Origin: Vampirovibrionales bacterium
Lineage (GTDB): Bacteria; Cyanobacteriota; Vampirovibrionia; Vampirovibrionales; Vampirovibrionaceae
Assembly: GCA_029866025.1 (NCBI GenBank)
Contig: JARXAD010000002.1
Location: forward strand, 237,688-301,687
DNA length: 64,000 nucleotides
Direction of reading: 5' to 3'
Shown piece after piece: positions 17,932 through 25,885 of the stretch. A model generated the notes under the pieces. The model did not search any database. It was not told the origin of the DNA and saw nothing but the letters and a program-made list of their open reading frames with translations. How positions within the stretch are numbered: the first letter of the stretch is position 1; every line of letters starts with the position of its first letter. A program made the translations under genes and the position numbers.

Positions 17932-19620
17932 ATGACTTCTCAAGCCCCCATCGACGCCCTCATCGATTCCCTAACCCCCCAGCAGCAAATAGCCCAACGC
18001 CTCATCGTTGGCACGGGCGGGGGGGACGAAGCCCCGCTATCACCCACGGCTCAACACTTTTTAACCCTTGGGGTGGGTGGCCTTATTCTCTTCCGCAATG
18101 ATGTCGAGCCCTTTGCCACCGCCGCGGAGTGTGCCACCTGGATTAAAGGGTTGCGGGAACAGTGTCTCGGCCTATGGGTTTCGGTGGATCAAGAAGGCGG
18201 TTTTATTGAGCGGCTTCCCAGTCGATGGTTCCCCAGCATTCCAAGCCCTCGAGCTATTGGTGAGGCCGTCAGAGCATCGGCAAGCTCACAACGAGGCTAT
18301 AGTACTGATGTTGCTGCCGAAGCCGCCGACTGGCTTGGGTTTTACTTAGAACGTTTGGGCATTGGCATGATTATGGCCCCCACGCTGGATGTGAATACCG
18401 AAGCCACCAACCCGGTCATTGGGGTTCGCTCCTATAGCGATGACGCCGAAACGGTGGTGAATTGCGCCACCGTGGCTCTAGAGCGCTTTAAAGCCCGAAA
18501 TTTAATTGCCGTAGGCAAACATGCTCCCGGCCATGGCAGTAGCACGCTGGATTCTCACGCCACGTTGCCTACCCTACATCCCACCGCTGAAGAGTTGGGG
18601 GTATTTCAACGGTTAGCTCCTCAGTGCCAGGCGTTGATGATGGCCCATGCCCATTACCCTAACTTGCAGGCCGGTGAAGCTCTAAGCTTACCCGCCACCC
18701 TCTCCCCTTCCGTAAGGAGTCTCATTCGCAACGAGTGGGGCTTTGAAGGCGTGCTAATAACCGATGACCTTTGCATGGGCGCCATTACCCAAGCCTACTC
18801 TGCCATAGAATCCGCCCGACAAGCGGTAACGGCAGGGATGGATATACTGCTATACCGCGATGCTGGCCCCGACCAATGGACCGTACTAGAAGCCCTAACA
18901 GACGACTTAACCAGCGGGCGCATGGATGCCACGGCCCACAGGGAAAGCCTGCGACGCATTTTAACCCTAAAACAGTCCACCCAAAGCGCCTTACCTAACC
19001 CAACCACCGTGGCCCAACTGTTTAACCCTGCCAGCCTAGCAGCTATTAGCGATAGTCTGGCTGATCGCACGTTAACCGTACAAACCCCATGGCCTAGCAA
19101 TGAGTCCGGTGAAGCCATTGCCAATAAAGGCTCGTGGTGGGTTATTGAGCCGGACCGTTCCAACATCCCCCAGTATGCCAACGAGGCTGACACCGCGACA
19201 CTGGCTCAGCACCTTATGGATGCCGGGGTGCCTGTTGGTCACTCTGTCACCTACAACGTTACTGCTCCGTGGAAAAGCCCCATCGATTGCCTACCTGAGA
19301 ATACTGCCATTCTTTGGGTGTCTCATGCCCCCCACGATGCAGGGTTTCGTGAAAATTTTGTGGCATGGCTTAACCTATTCGGACCCTCCGTGACGATTAT
19401 TCAAGTGGATGCCGGACTGCCCTTAACAGGGGTCGCTCCAGGCACTCACCTGTATTCAGGCACCTACCGAACCCCTAATATCGCAGCCCTAGCTCAGCGC
19501 CTAGCACCCTGGATGGCGCCTGAAAAAGACAGTGTTTGGACGGGCGAAACCTTTGACTGGGAAAGTATTTTAGCAGCAGACCCCCATGCGCTGGACGATG
19601 ACGCGACCTCCTCCGATTGA
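17932..19620 (+). CDS. nagZ: Glycoside hydrolase family 3 beta-N-acetylhexosaminidase (NagZ-like)
   Basis: GH3 enzyme expected to release N-acetylglucosamine from peptidoglycan fragments. Conserved sites are VSVDQEGG, KHAPGHG (196-202) followed by the DSH dyad of NagZ-type enzymes, and GVLITDDLCMGA with the nucleophile Asp (about 278). After the roughly 340-residue barrel there is a second domain of about 200 residues, as in two-domain Gram-positive NagZ rather than the short proteobacterial form. ATG 17932 is preferred over GTG 17857 because the extra 25 residues look untranslated. No ribosome site precedes it; a TATGCT at 17920-17925 would put a transcript start at or near the ATG. No signal peptide with this start. 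Confidence 0.88.
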   Translation: MTSQAPIDALIDSLTPQQQIAQRLIVGTGGGDEAPLSPTAQHFLTLGVGGLILFRNDVEPFATAAECATWIKGLREQCLGLWVSVDQEGGFIERLPSRWFPSIPSPRAIGEAVRASASSQRGYSTDVAAEAADWLGFYLERLGIGMIMAPTLDVNTEATNPVIGVRSYSDDAETVVNCATVALERFKARNLIAVGKHAPGHGSSTLDSHATLPTLHPTAEELGVFQRLAPQCQALMMAHAHYPNLQAGEALSLPATLSPSVRSLIRNEWGFEGVLITDDLCMGAITQAYSAIESARQAVTAGMDILLYRDAGPDQWTVLEALTDDLTSGRMDATAHRESLRRILTLKQSTQSALPNPTTVAQLFNPASLAAISDSLADRTLTVQTPWPSNESGEAIANKGSWWVIEPDRSNIPQYANEADTATLAQHLMDAGVPVGHSVTYNVTAPWKSPIDCLPENTAILWVSHAPHDAGFRENFVAWLNLFGPSVTIIQVDAGLPLTGVAPGTHLYSGTYRTPNIAALAQRLAPWMAPEKDSVWTGETFDWESILAADPHALDDDATSSD

Positions 19621-19818
19621 TGGAGTTTGTAACAGTATTGAAACAAAATACTTCAGAATTGTTACAGTGGTTCCGAAATAGTTAGTAAGCCAAGTGGCTG
19701 ATTAAACAAGCAGGCCTTATGGGTCTGTTTATTTAGGGGTCATTATTTCTTACTTTCCTTATCCGGGGCGATTTCCCATTATGGGGTGCCCAACTACTCT
19801 TTGGAGGTTACACCCGTT
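19621..19818 (+). promoter_or_regulatory. Pilin gene upstream region with inverted TGTAACA/TGTTACA repeat
   Basis: TGTAACA (19628-19634) and TGTTACA (19660-19666) form a 7-bp inverted repeat with 25 bp between the arms, and a hairpin AGCCA-AG-TGGCT lies near 19688. These may be a regulator site or the end of the nagZ transcript. A strong GGAGG ribosome site precedes the pilin ATG by 11 nt. Confidence 0.45.
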
Positions 19819-20208
19819 ATGATTCGTTCCGCTAAATCAGGTTTCACCTTAATCGAATTAGCCATCGTTCTGTGTATTATTGCCATTTTGGTGGCCATGG
19901 CTGCTCTAAACTTTAGTAACAACGTCGCCAAAGCAGAACTGGGTGCCCTGCGCTCCTTAACGTCTCAGGTTCGTACCGCTTGCGCTATGGAACTCTCGGA
20001 ACAAATGGACCCTGCCTTGGTTGATCTTACCAACTTTATTGATACGGGTGACGCCAACGAGTTGTTGGTAACACCTGCGGCTTGTACTGGTGCAGCAACA
20101 GCCTTAAGTGCAACCGCCCTTACGTGCGAAATGACGAAGCAACAGGCTGTTATTACCTATAACCCTGTGAACTCTCAAGTTACCGCTGTCTACACAGATG
20201 TGGCCTAA
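19819..20208 (+). CDS. Type IV pilin-like protein (first of two)
   Basis: Class III signal sequence: an 8-residue basic leader (MIRSAKSG) followed by FTLIELA with Glu at +5 and a hydrophobic helix to about residue 33. Cleavage by PilD-type peptidase before Phe is expected, then assembly into a type IV pilus or pseudopilus. The 96-residue globular part has three Cys. At 129 aa it is short, like minor pilins. ATG 19819 follows GGAGG; upstream GTG or ATG codons would add residues before the leader. The next pilin-like gene is a paralog sharing the NN-AELGALR motif after the helix. Confidence 0.9.
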   Translation: MIRSAKSGFTLIELAIVLCIIAILVAMAALNFSNNVAKAELGALRSLTSQVRTACAMELSEQMDPALVDLTNFIDTGDANELLVTPAACTGAATALSATALTCEMTKQQAVITYNPVNSQVTAVYTDVA

Positions 20209-20247
20209 TCCCACTGAGTAATACAATGGTTGCATAATCCAGCCTTG

Positions 20248-20276
20248 GCTCGGTCTCCTTCGGGAGGCCGGGCTTT
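20248..20276 (+). terminator. UUCG-capped hairpin terminator after first pilin
   Basis: An 11-bp stem (20248-20258 with 20263-20273) closed by a TTCG tetraloop and followed by TTT. The T run is short, so it may be a partial terminator or an mRNA-stabilising hairpin between the two pilin genes. Confidence 0.7.
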
Positions 20277-20424
20277 GGCCTTTAACAGCACTCTGTTGTA
20301 AACGATGACGCTGCATGGTGTGGGTTGCAAAACCATACAAACCCTTCACCCCTAGGCGATTGCAATCGATACTCTTCTTACGATTACTGACCGAAAGAGC
20401 TTCTGCGTGCCATCCAACACCCTA

Positions 20425-20811
20425 ATGATTAAAGCAAAAAACGGCTTTACCCTAATAGAGTTGGCCGTGGTATTGGTTATTTTAAGCGTGTTGGTGGCCA
20501 TGGCTGCACTGCATTTTAATAACAACCTGGCCCAAGCCGAATTGGGAGCCTTAAGAGCACTGGGGTCTCAATGCCGATCGGCAGCCGCAGCCCAGTTGTC
20601 GGAAACCATTGATACGGCCCAAATAGACTTTACCGACTTTGTGGTGATGCCGGGTGTGGCAGGTACTACCCAAACCCTACTAAGCTTGCCCACCCATTGC
20701 ATTACGGGTACTTCGGTAGCGCCCACGGTCATTACCTGCGCCATGACGGTAAAAACCGGCACCTACACCTACAACCCCGTCTCGGGTTACGTTACGGTTG
20801 CCGTTTCCTAA
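20425..20811 (+). CDS. Type IV pilin-like protein (second of two)
   Basis: Paralog of the preceding pilin: leader MIKAKNG, then FTLIELA with Glu at +5 and helix VVLVILSVLVAMAALHF. The post-helix motif is NNNLAQAELGALRALGSQCRSA against NNVAKAELGALRSLTSQVRTA in the first copy. Three Cys occur in the mature part. ATG 20425 gives a leader aligned with the first copy; GTG 20407, six codons earlier, has GAAAGAG at 8 nt and cannot be excluded. No pilus assembly genes are in the window. Confidence 0.88.
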   Translation: MIKAKNGFTLIELAVVLVILSVLVAMAALHFNNNLAQAELGALRALGSQCRSAAAAQLSETIDTAQIDFTDFVVMPGVAGTTQTLLSLPTHCITGTSVAPTVITCAMTVKTGTYTYNPVSGYVTVAVS

Positions 20812-20876
20812 CAGGATTAAAAAGTCGTCTAACGGATGATTGCGCCTTATGGCATGGCAGCGTTTAATAACAGTCT

Positions 20877-22937
20877 ATGTCTGCCCCCACTCCACCTCAA
20901 GCCACTTCTTCAATACCCGAGCAACCCGTGCCTTCGGGCTTGATGGAAGCCAGCTACCGACTGTTGCGAGAGCTCTCCGAAGCGGTGAATAGCTCGTTGC
21001 TGTTGGATGATATTTTTGATGCCCTGGGGGAGGTGCTACGAGAACATCTTCCCTACCAGGAAGCCACCATTGCCTTGCTGGATGATACCCTCAATGGCGT
21101 CAAGCTATTGGTACGGCTACTTGACGATGGCACCGTGGAATGCCGAACGCTTCACCACCGTTTTGTGGGCGATGATCCTATTTTGCGTCGTCTCACCCAT
21201 CACATGGGCGTTCTTACCCTCAGTGAGAAAGACCCTTTAGCCGAATCCCTGATGATGCCTCCTTACCTATTGGGGCAAGTCGTTTCTGTTTTGGCCATTC
21301 CTCTTATCAACAAAGGGGTGATGACAGGGGCTTTAAACCTGATTAGCAGCAACCCAGAAGCTTTTACACCACACCACCATGCGCTGCTGGAAGAAGTAGC
21401 CCCTCCGCTAGCCGTGGCCATGGAAAACGCCAAGCTGTTTTGGCAAACCCAACAGCAAGCCAGCCGAGAATACCTCATTAACCACATTACCAAAGCCATT
21501 CGCCAATCACTCTCGTTAACCACCATTGGCCAAGCTGCCACCGATGCCATTGGCCGAACAACAGGGGTAAGCCGCTGCATTTTACGGGTCTTCTCACAGC
21601 CAATCCTTAATGAGTTTGGCGACTGGAAAGACAATCCACCCCAAACTGCCCACAAGGTTGACGTGAACGTCAACCTTATTAAAGCCAAAGAGGTTGACGT
21701 GAACGTCAACCTTGTCTCGGATGAAACCCTTATTGCCTACACAGTCCCCTCCATCACACCCATTCCCCAAGATGCCTTATTAGCCTTGGATTTTGAACGA
21801 CGATTGTACAATCACCGCTTACGGCAGGGCAAACAACAGGGCCCCCATCATCATGCTCACCAATCCGCGGTGTGGAACCCCTTTGTGCTAAATGATGCTA
21901 CGGACTGCCCCCGTTTTTTAAACGCCGATGAATTTTTAGCCACCTATCAGGTTCAATCCTGCTTGGTGGTGCCCATTCGCCGCAACGATGGCGCTTGCGT
22001 AGGCAGCCTGACCCTGCACCAGTGCGAACAGCCCCGCGTGTGGCTGGATGAAGACTTGGCCCTGTTTACCGCCTTGGCCGATCATCTAGGCGTGGCCCTA
22101 CACCAAGCCCATTTGTACACCTCACTGGCTGAGCAAAAAAACCAATTGCAACACACCTTGGATGAGCTTCAGCAAGCCCAAATGCACCTCATTCAGTCAG
22201 AAAAAATGGCTGTGATTGGCCAGTTTGTAGCCGGCATTGCCCACGATGTAAACACCCCCTTGGGGGCCATGAGCAGCAATCAGCAAACCATTGGCCAGTG
22301 CGTGGAAAAAATTCGCACCGCAGTGGCAAGCAATCAGCCCATTGAGGCCCGCTGGCTGGATACCATGACCCAATTATTGGGCGTAAACACCCTGGCCAGT
22401 GACCGCATTAACGACATTGTGAAAAACCTGCGAAACTTTGCGCGACTAGATTCTTCCGACCGGCAGCCCGTGGATATCCGCGATAGCTGGCATTCTACCC
22501 AGATTTTGCTCCAGCGCTCTCTCAGTGATGGCAATATTACCCTTACCGTTACCGTGGCCGAAGACGTGCCGATGTTTATGGGCTATCCGGGCTTGCTCAA
22601 TCAGGTGTGGATGAATATTCTCGTTAATGCCATTCAAGCGGTGGAGGGTCAGACCTCTCCCAAAATTACCGTGGCGGTCACCTTGGATGCGGCGGCTCAA
22701 TCCGTTGTGGTAATGCTGCAAGACAACGGCCCTGGCATTCCCGAGGCCATTCGTCATCGTGTATTTGACCCGGGGTTTACCACCAAAGGCGTTGGCGTGG
22801 GAACCGGCTTGGGGCTAGCCTTATGCTACCAAATGATTGCCAAACACCACGGCACCATTGCCGTGGGCGAGGCCGAGTGGGCCGATGGCCATACAGGTGC
22901 CAAAATTACCGTGACGTTGCCAATTGACGAAACTTAG
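20877..22937 (+). CDS. GAF-domain sensor histidine kinase
   Basis: Cytoplasmic sensor kinase with no membrane span. Two GAF-like domains fill about residues 20-420, each beginning with the alpha-helix typical of the fold. A coiled coil leads to the HisKA box AHDVNTPLGAM with phospho-acceptor H456. The HATPase domain shows N box WMNILVNAIQAVEG, G1 DNGPGIP and G2 GTGLGLAL. The AHDVNTPLG form of the H box is typical of the HisKA_4-like group. The second GAF carries an in-frame duplicated 12-residue insert (VDVNVNLIKAKE, then VDVNVNLVSDET) encoded by palindromic DNA. No cognate response regulator is adjacent. A link with the pilin genes upstream is possible but only by proximity. Confidence 0.92.
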   Translation: MSAPTPPQATSSIPEQPVPSGLMEASYRLLRELSEAVNSSLLLDDIFDALGEVLREHLPYQEATIALLDDTLNGVKLLVRLLDDGTVECRTLHHRFVGDDPILRRLTHHMGVLTLSEKDPLAESLMMPPYLLGQVVSVLAIPLINKGVMTGALNLISSNPEAFTPHHHALLEEVAPPLAVAMENAKLFWQTQQQASREYLINHITKAIRQSLSLTTIGQAATDAIGRTTGVSRCILRVFSQPILNEFGDWKDNPPQTAHKVDVNVNLIKAKEVDVNVNLVSDETLIAYTVPSITPIPQDALLALDFERRLYNHRLRQGKQQGPHHHAHQSAVWNPFVLNDATDCPRFLNADEFLATYQVQSCLVVPIRRNDGACVGSLTLHQCEQPRVWLDEDLALFTALADHLGVALHQAHLYTSLAEQKNQLQHTLDELQQAQMHLIQSEKMAVIGQFVAGIAHDVNTPLGAMSSNQQTIGQCVEKIRTAVASNQPIEARWLDTMTQLLGVNTLASDRINDIVKNLRNFARLDSSDRQPVDIRDSWHSTQILLQRSLSDGNITLTVTVAEDVPMFMGYPGLLNQVWMNILVNAIQAVEGQTSPKITVAVTLDAAAQSVVVMLQDNGPGIPEAIRHRVFDPGFTTKGVGVGTGLGLALCYQMIAKHHGTIAVGEAEWADGHTGAKITVTLPIDET
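21654..21713 (+). repeat. Duplicated in-frame palindrome inside the histidine kinase gene
   Basis: Two copies of a near-perfect palindrome with arms AGGTTGACGT and ACGTCAACCT lie at 21655-21677 and 21691-21713, exactly 36 bp (12 codons) apart. The kinase reads through both in the same frame, giving VDVNVNL twice. The arms suggest a small mobile palindromic element tolerated within a loop of the protein. Confidence 0.85.
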
Positions 22938-22945
22938 AAGCGTTT

Positions 22946-23194
22946 TTAAGTCGAAACATCCAAAAACCGTTTTGGGCCAGAGGCCTGGTTGTTAATTTCT
23001 TCCCACGAAGCGTTTGGATCCAAGCCCCATTTTAAGGCTCGGCTTCTGCGATTCTCTTCAGAGGCCTGGTTGTTAATTTCTTCCCACGAAGCGTTTGGAT
23101 CCAAGCCTAATTGTTTGGCTCTTTTTTCGCGGGCGACTTCAGAATTAGATGCTCCGAATCGAATTAAGTGGGGGGGGGGGGCGATGTGTGTCAA
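22946..23194 (-). CDS. Small repeat protein ORF behind a 12-C tract
   Basis: An 82-codon frame with two copies of GLDPNASWEEINNQAS. The coding DNA of the repeat core (49 bp) is identical in the two copies, 81 bp apart (22978-23026 and 23059-23107), so the unit is 27 codons. The only start I find is TTG 23194, eight nt after AAAGG; five codons later the frame crosses 12 consecutive C on the coding strand (23170-23181). A slip there would switch the repeats out of frame. The family is not recognised; similar short Trp-Glu-Glu-Ile helical repeats occur in other bacteria by my recollection. It could be the remnant of a longer gene. Convergent with the kinase, 8 bp apart. Confidence 0.45.
   Translation of the reverse strand: MTHIAPPPHLIRFGASNSEVAREKRAKQLGLDPNASWEEINNQASEENRRSRALKWGLDPNASWEEINNQASGPKRFLDVST
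22978..23107 (-). repeat. Two identical 49-bp repeats, 81-bp period
   Basis: Positions 22978-23026 and 23059-23107 are identical, starting CAGAGGCCTGG and ending GGATCCAAGCC. The 32 bp between them differ from the 32 bp after the second copy. This is a recent or selected duplication in frame with the small ORF. Confidence 0.9.
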
Positions 23195-23598
23195 AGGCGT
23201 GGCCTTTCTGCTTGTCAGAGTATTAGGGGCGAATGCTGTTTACCTATTCTATTAAATACCCCTCAATCTCCAAAGTTGCGCCTTGGCAACACACTGTATC
23301 GTTTTCGTTACTGCATACCTAGCAATCAACAAAAAAAGACCTTACCATTGTCTTGCCCAGGGGCCAGCCCCTCAGCGCCCCTCTCTTTTAAAATCTCAAG
23401 CGTTAAACACTCTTTTTTGTTGTCTGTGGGTGAGGGTGGGTTGTGGGGTTTACAATGCGTTAGCATTAACCCCACAACGCCTGTCTGCGGGCAAGCGAAG
23501 CGCAGCCGCAGTTCTGGCGACACCCGAAATCCCAGAGAGGGACGTTGTTAAGATCTATTTACGGGATACACAAGGGGCGCAGCCCCTGTGTGGGGAGC

Positions 23599-23620
23599 GC
23601 TGAGGGGCTAGCCCCTCAGC
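23599..23620. repeat. Perfect 22-bp palindrome, REP-like
   Basis: Every base pairs from GCTGAGG at the left to CCTCAGC at the right, centred on CTAG. Related GGGGC/GCCCC hairpins occur at about 23360 and 23575, suggesting a repeat family. Confidence 0.8.
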
Positions 23621-23654
23621 AAAAGAAAATGAATGTTTAAAGGACAAAAACCAC

Positions 23655-23670
23655 TTGCCTAGCGTACAAT
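23655..23670 (+). promoter_or_regulatory. Candidate aspS promoter
   Basis: TTGCCT-AGCG-TACAAT, ending 37 nt before the aspS ATG. The TACAAT followed by AAG matches other -10-like boxes in this window. No consensus -35 at 17 bp. Confidence 0.45.
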
Positions 23671-23707
23671 AAGACAACATTGCCTTTGTCCGACTGGAAT
23701 CCTTCCC

Positions 23708-25567
23708 ATGCCTTCTGCCATTGTTAGCGCCCCTCCTGCCTTTGCCACCAACATCTCTCAGGACACCACCAGGGTTTTTACACCGCGTACCCATTGGTGC
23801 GGCACCTTAACCCAAGCCCAGCTGGGCCAAAGCCTTACCCTGAACGGCTGGGTGCAAGTGCGGCGAGACTTGGGCGGCATTGTGTTTATCGAAATCCGCG
23901 ATCGCACGGGATTGGTGCAATTAGTATCGGATCCTCAAAAAAATCCCTCTGTTCACGAGAAATTTTCTACCCTACGTTCGGAAGACGTCATTACTGTAAC
24001 AGGCGTGGTATCTGCGCGCCCAGCAGAGACGGTTAACGCTAACCTTGGCACTGGTACTTTAGAGATGTATCCAGACGCCTGCCAAATTCTCAGCCGATCG
24101 GCGGTGCTGCCCTTTGGCATTGACGACGATACCGATAACGTGGATGAGCAATTACGCCTCACGTACCGTTATTTAGACTTGCGTCGCCCCAAATTGTTTA
24201 AAACGCTAGAACTACGCCACCGTTTGGCCCAAGCCATGCGCCGCCACTTAAACGACAACGGCTTTTTGGAAATTGAAACCCCCGTCCTAGTTAAAGCCAC
24301 ACCGGAAGGCGCCCGTGACTACTTGGTGCCCAGCCGAGTCCATCCGGGCCACGTGTACGCGCTGCCCCAGTCGCCACAAATCTTTAAGCAACTGCTCATG
24401 CTGGGCGGCATGGAGCGTTATTACCAGCTGGCACGTTGTTTTAGAGACGAGGACTTGCGCAGCGACCGTCAGCCGGAGTTTACCCAAATTGATATTGAAA
24501 TGTCCTTTATCAATCAAGACGATGTGCTGGCCTTGGTAGAAGGACTGGTTCAGGCCATGTTTTTAGAGGCTACTGTGTCGGTTAGCTTGCCCCTAAAGCG
24601 TATGAGCTGGCACGATGCCATGAATAATTACGGCAGCGACAAGCCAGATATGCGTTATGACCTGAAATTTACCGACCTCACTGACCTGTTTGCTGCCAGT
24701 GAATTTCAAGCTTTCAGAGGCGCTGTGGATGCGGGAGGCGTAGTAAAAGCCCTTAAAGTAACGGGTGCTGCCAGCTACAGCCGCAAAGAGCTGGACGATT
24801 TGCAGCACACCGCCAAGCAATTTGGCGCCAAGGGCTTGGGCTACATCCTCTACAGCCCCGAAGAAGGGGCCAAATCCCCCATCCTCAAATTTCTCAGTGA
24901 GGCAGAGCAAGCCGCCATTGTGACGGAAACGGGCGCCCAACCCGGTGATGCTGTGTTTTTTATGGCCGATAAATTGGTGAAAGCCTGCACGGTGCTGGGT
25001 CGTTTCCGCGAACTGTTTGCCAAAAAGCACAACCTGATTGATGCCAACCGCCACGAGCTGTTTTGGGTGGTAGATTTCCCCATGTTTGACGTGGATGACG
25101 ACGGCACCTTGTCGCCCAATCACCATCCCTTTACCTCCCCTCGTGCCCAAGATGTTGAATTACTGGACACCGACCCGGGCAAAGCCTTGGCCTTAGGCTA
25201 TGATCTCATCTACAACGGCAACGAGCTGGGCGGCGGCTCCATTCGGATCCACGACAAAGCCTTACAGCAACACATTTTTGAACTGCTCAAGCTATCCCCC
25301 GATGACATAGACAACAAGTTTGGCTTTTTGCTGCGGGCGTTTCAATACGGCGTGCCGCCCCATGGTGGCCTGGCCCTTGGCTTTGACCGCATGGTAGCCC
25401 TACTCAGCGGCGCTGAAAGCATTCGCGACGGTATTGCTTTTCCCAAAACCAACGCCGCCATTTGCCCATTAACCGATGCCCCAGCGGTACCCACCGACTT
25501 ACAACTGGCCGAACTCCACATGGGTTGGAAACTTCCCGCACCAGCCAAGGACGGTTCTGTTACTTAA
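23708..25567 (+). CDS. aspS: Aspartyl-tRNA synthetase
   Basis: Class II synthetase charging tRNA-Asp (and possibly tRNA-Asn). An N-terminal OB-fold anticodon domain (GWVQVRRDLGGIVFIEIRDRTG) is followed by the catalytic core with motif 2 FRDEDLRSDRQPEFTQID (about 245-262), the bacterial GAD insertion (about 310-420), the ELGGGSIRIHD loop, and motif 3 GLALGFDRM (about 554-562). At 619 aa it is slightly longer than the usual 590 because of about 25 extra N-terminal residues. No Shine-Dalgarno precedes the ATG; the leader would be about 30 nt. Whether it is non-discriminating cannot be told without checking for asnS or gatCAB elsewhere. Confidence 0.97.
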   Translation: MPSAIVSAPPAFATNISQDTTRVFTPRTHWCGTLTQAQLGQSLTLNGWVQVRRDLGGIVFIEIRDRTGLVQLVSDPQKNPSVHEKFSTLRSEDVITVTGVVSARPAETVNANLGTGTLEMYPDACQILSRSAVLPFGIDDDTDNVDEQLRLTYRYLDLRRPKLFKTLELRHRLAQAMRRHLNDNGFLEIETPVLVKATPEGARDYLVPSRVHPGHVYALPQSPQIFKQLLMLGGMERYYQLARCFRDEDLRSDRQPEFTQIDIEMSFINQDDVLALVEGLVQAMFLEATVSVSLPLKRMSWHDAMNNYGSDKPDMRYDLKFTDLTDLFAASEFQAFRGAVDAGGVVKALKVTGAASYSRKELDDLQHTAKQFGAKGLGYILYSPEEGAKSPILKFLSEAEQAAIVTETGAQPGDAVFFMADKLVKACTVLGRFRELFAKKHNLIDANRHELFWVVDFPMFDVDDDGTLSPNHHPFTSPRAQDVELLDTDPGKALALGYDLIYNGNELGGGSIRIHDKALQQHIFELLKLSPDDIDNKFGFLLRAFQYGVPPHGGLALGFDRMVALLSGAESIRDGIAFPKTNAAICPLTDAPAVPTDLQLAELHMGWKLPAPAKDGSVT

Positions 25568-25645
25568 ATCAAGCGTCACCCTTTTAAGTTATTACGATTT
25601 AAAACGTAGCTGCACCTAACACCTGTCTCACTCAACAACCCTTAG

Positions 25646-25864
<219 letters not shown>

Positions 25865-25885
25865 TTCCAAGCGAGGGCAATCTCT

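Larger units (their letters stand above)
23195..23707. other. Palindrome-rich non-coding region upstream of aspS
   Basis: About 510 bp with no credible gene. From left to right it holds a GGGGCCAGCCCC hairpin (about 23360-23375); a strong bulged hairpin with arms TTGTGGGGTT/AACCCCACAA (23441-23477); a CTGCGG...CCGCAG hairpin (about 23485-23511); an ACAC...GGGGC/GCCCC...GTGT hairpin (about 23569-23592); and a perfect 22-bp palindrome (23599-23620) with core GGGGCTAGCCCC. Three of these share a GGGGC-N-GCCCC core, like REP elements. The aspS promoter follows. Confidence 0.7.

Noticed and set aside
23283-23603. Frames across the palindrome-rich stretch (both strands)
   Set aside because: They are broken up by strong palindromes, have no starts with ribosome sites and no protein-like composition.
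24593-25150. 185-codon antisense frame inside aspS
   Set aside because: It mirrors conserved catalytic coding sequence and lacks any independent support.
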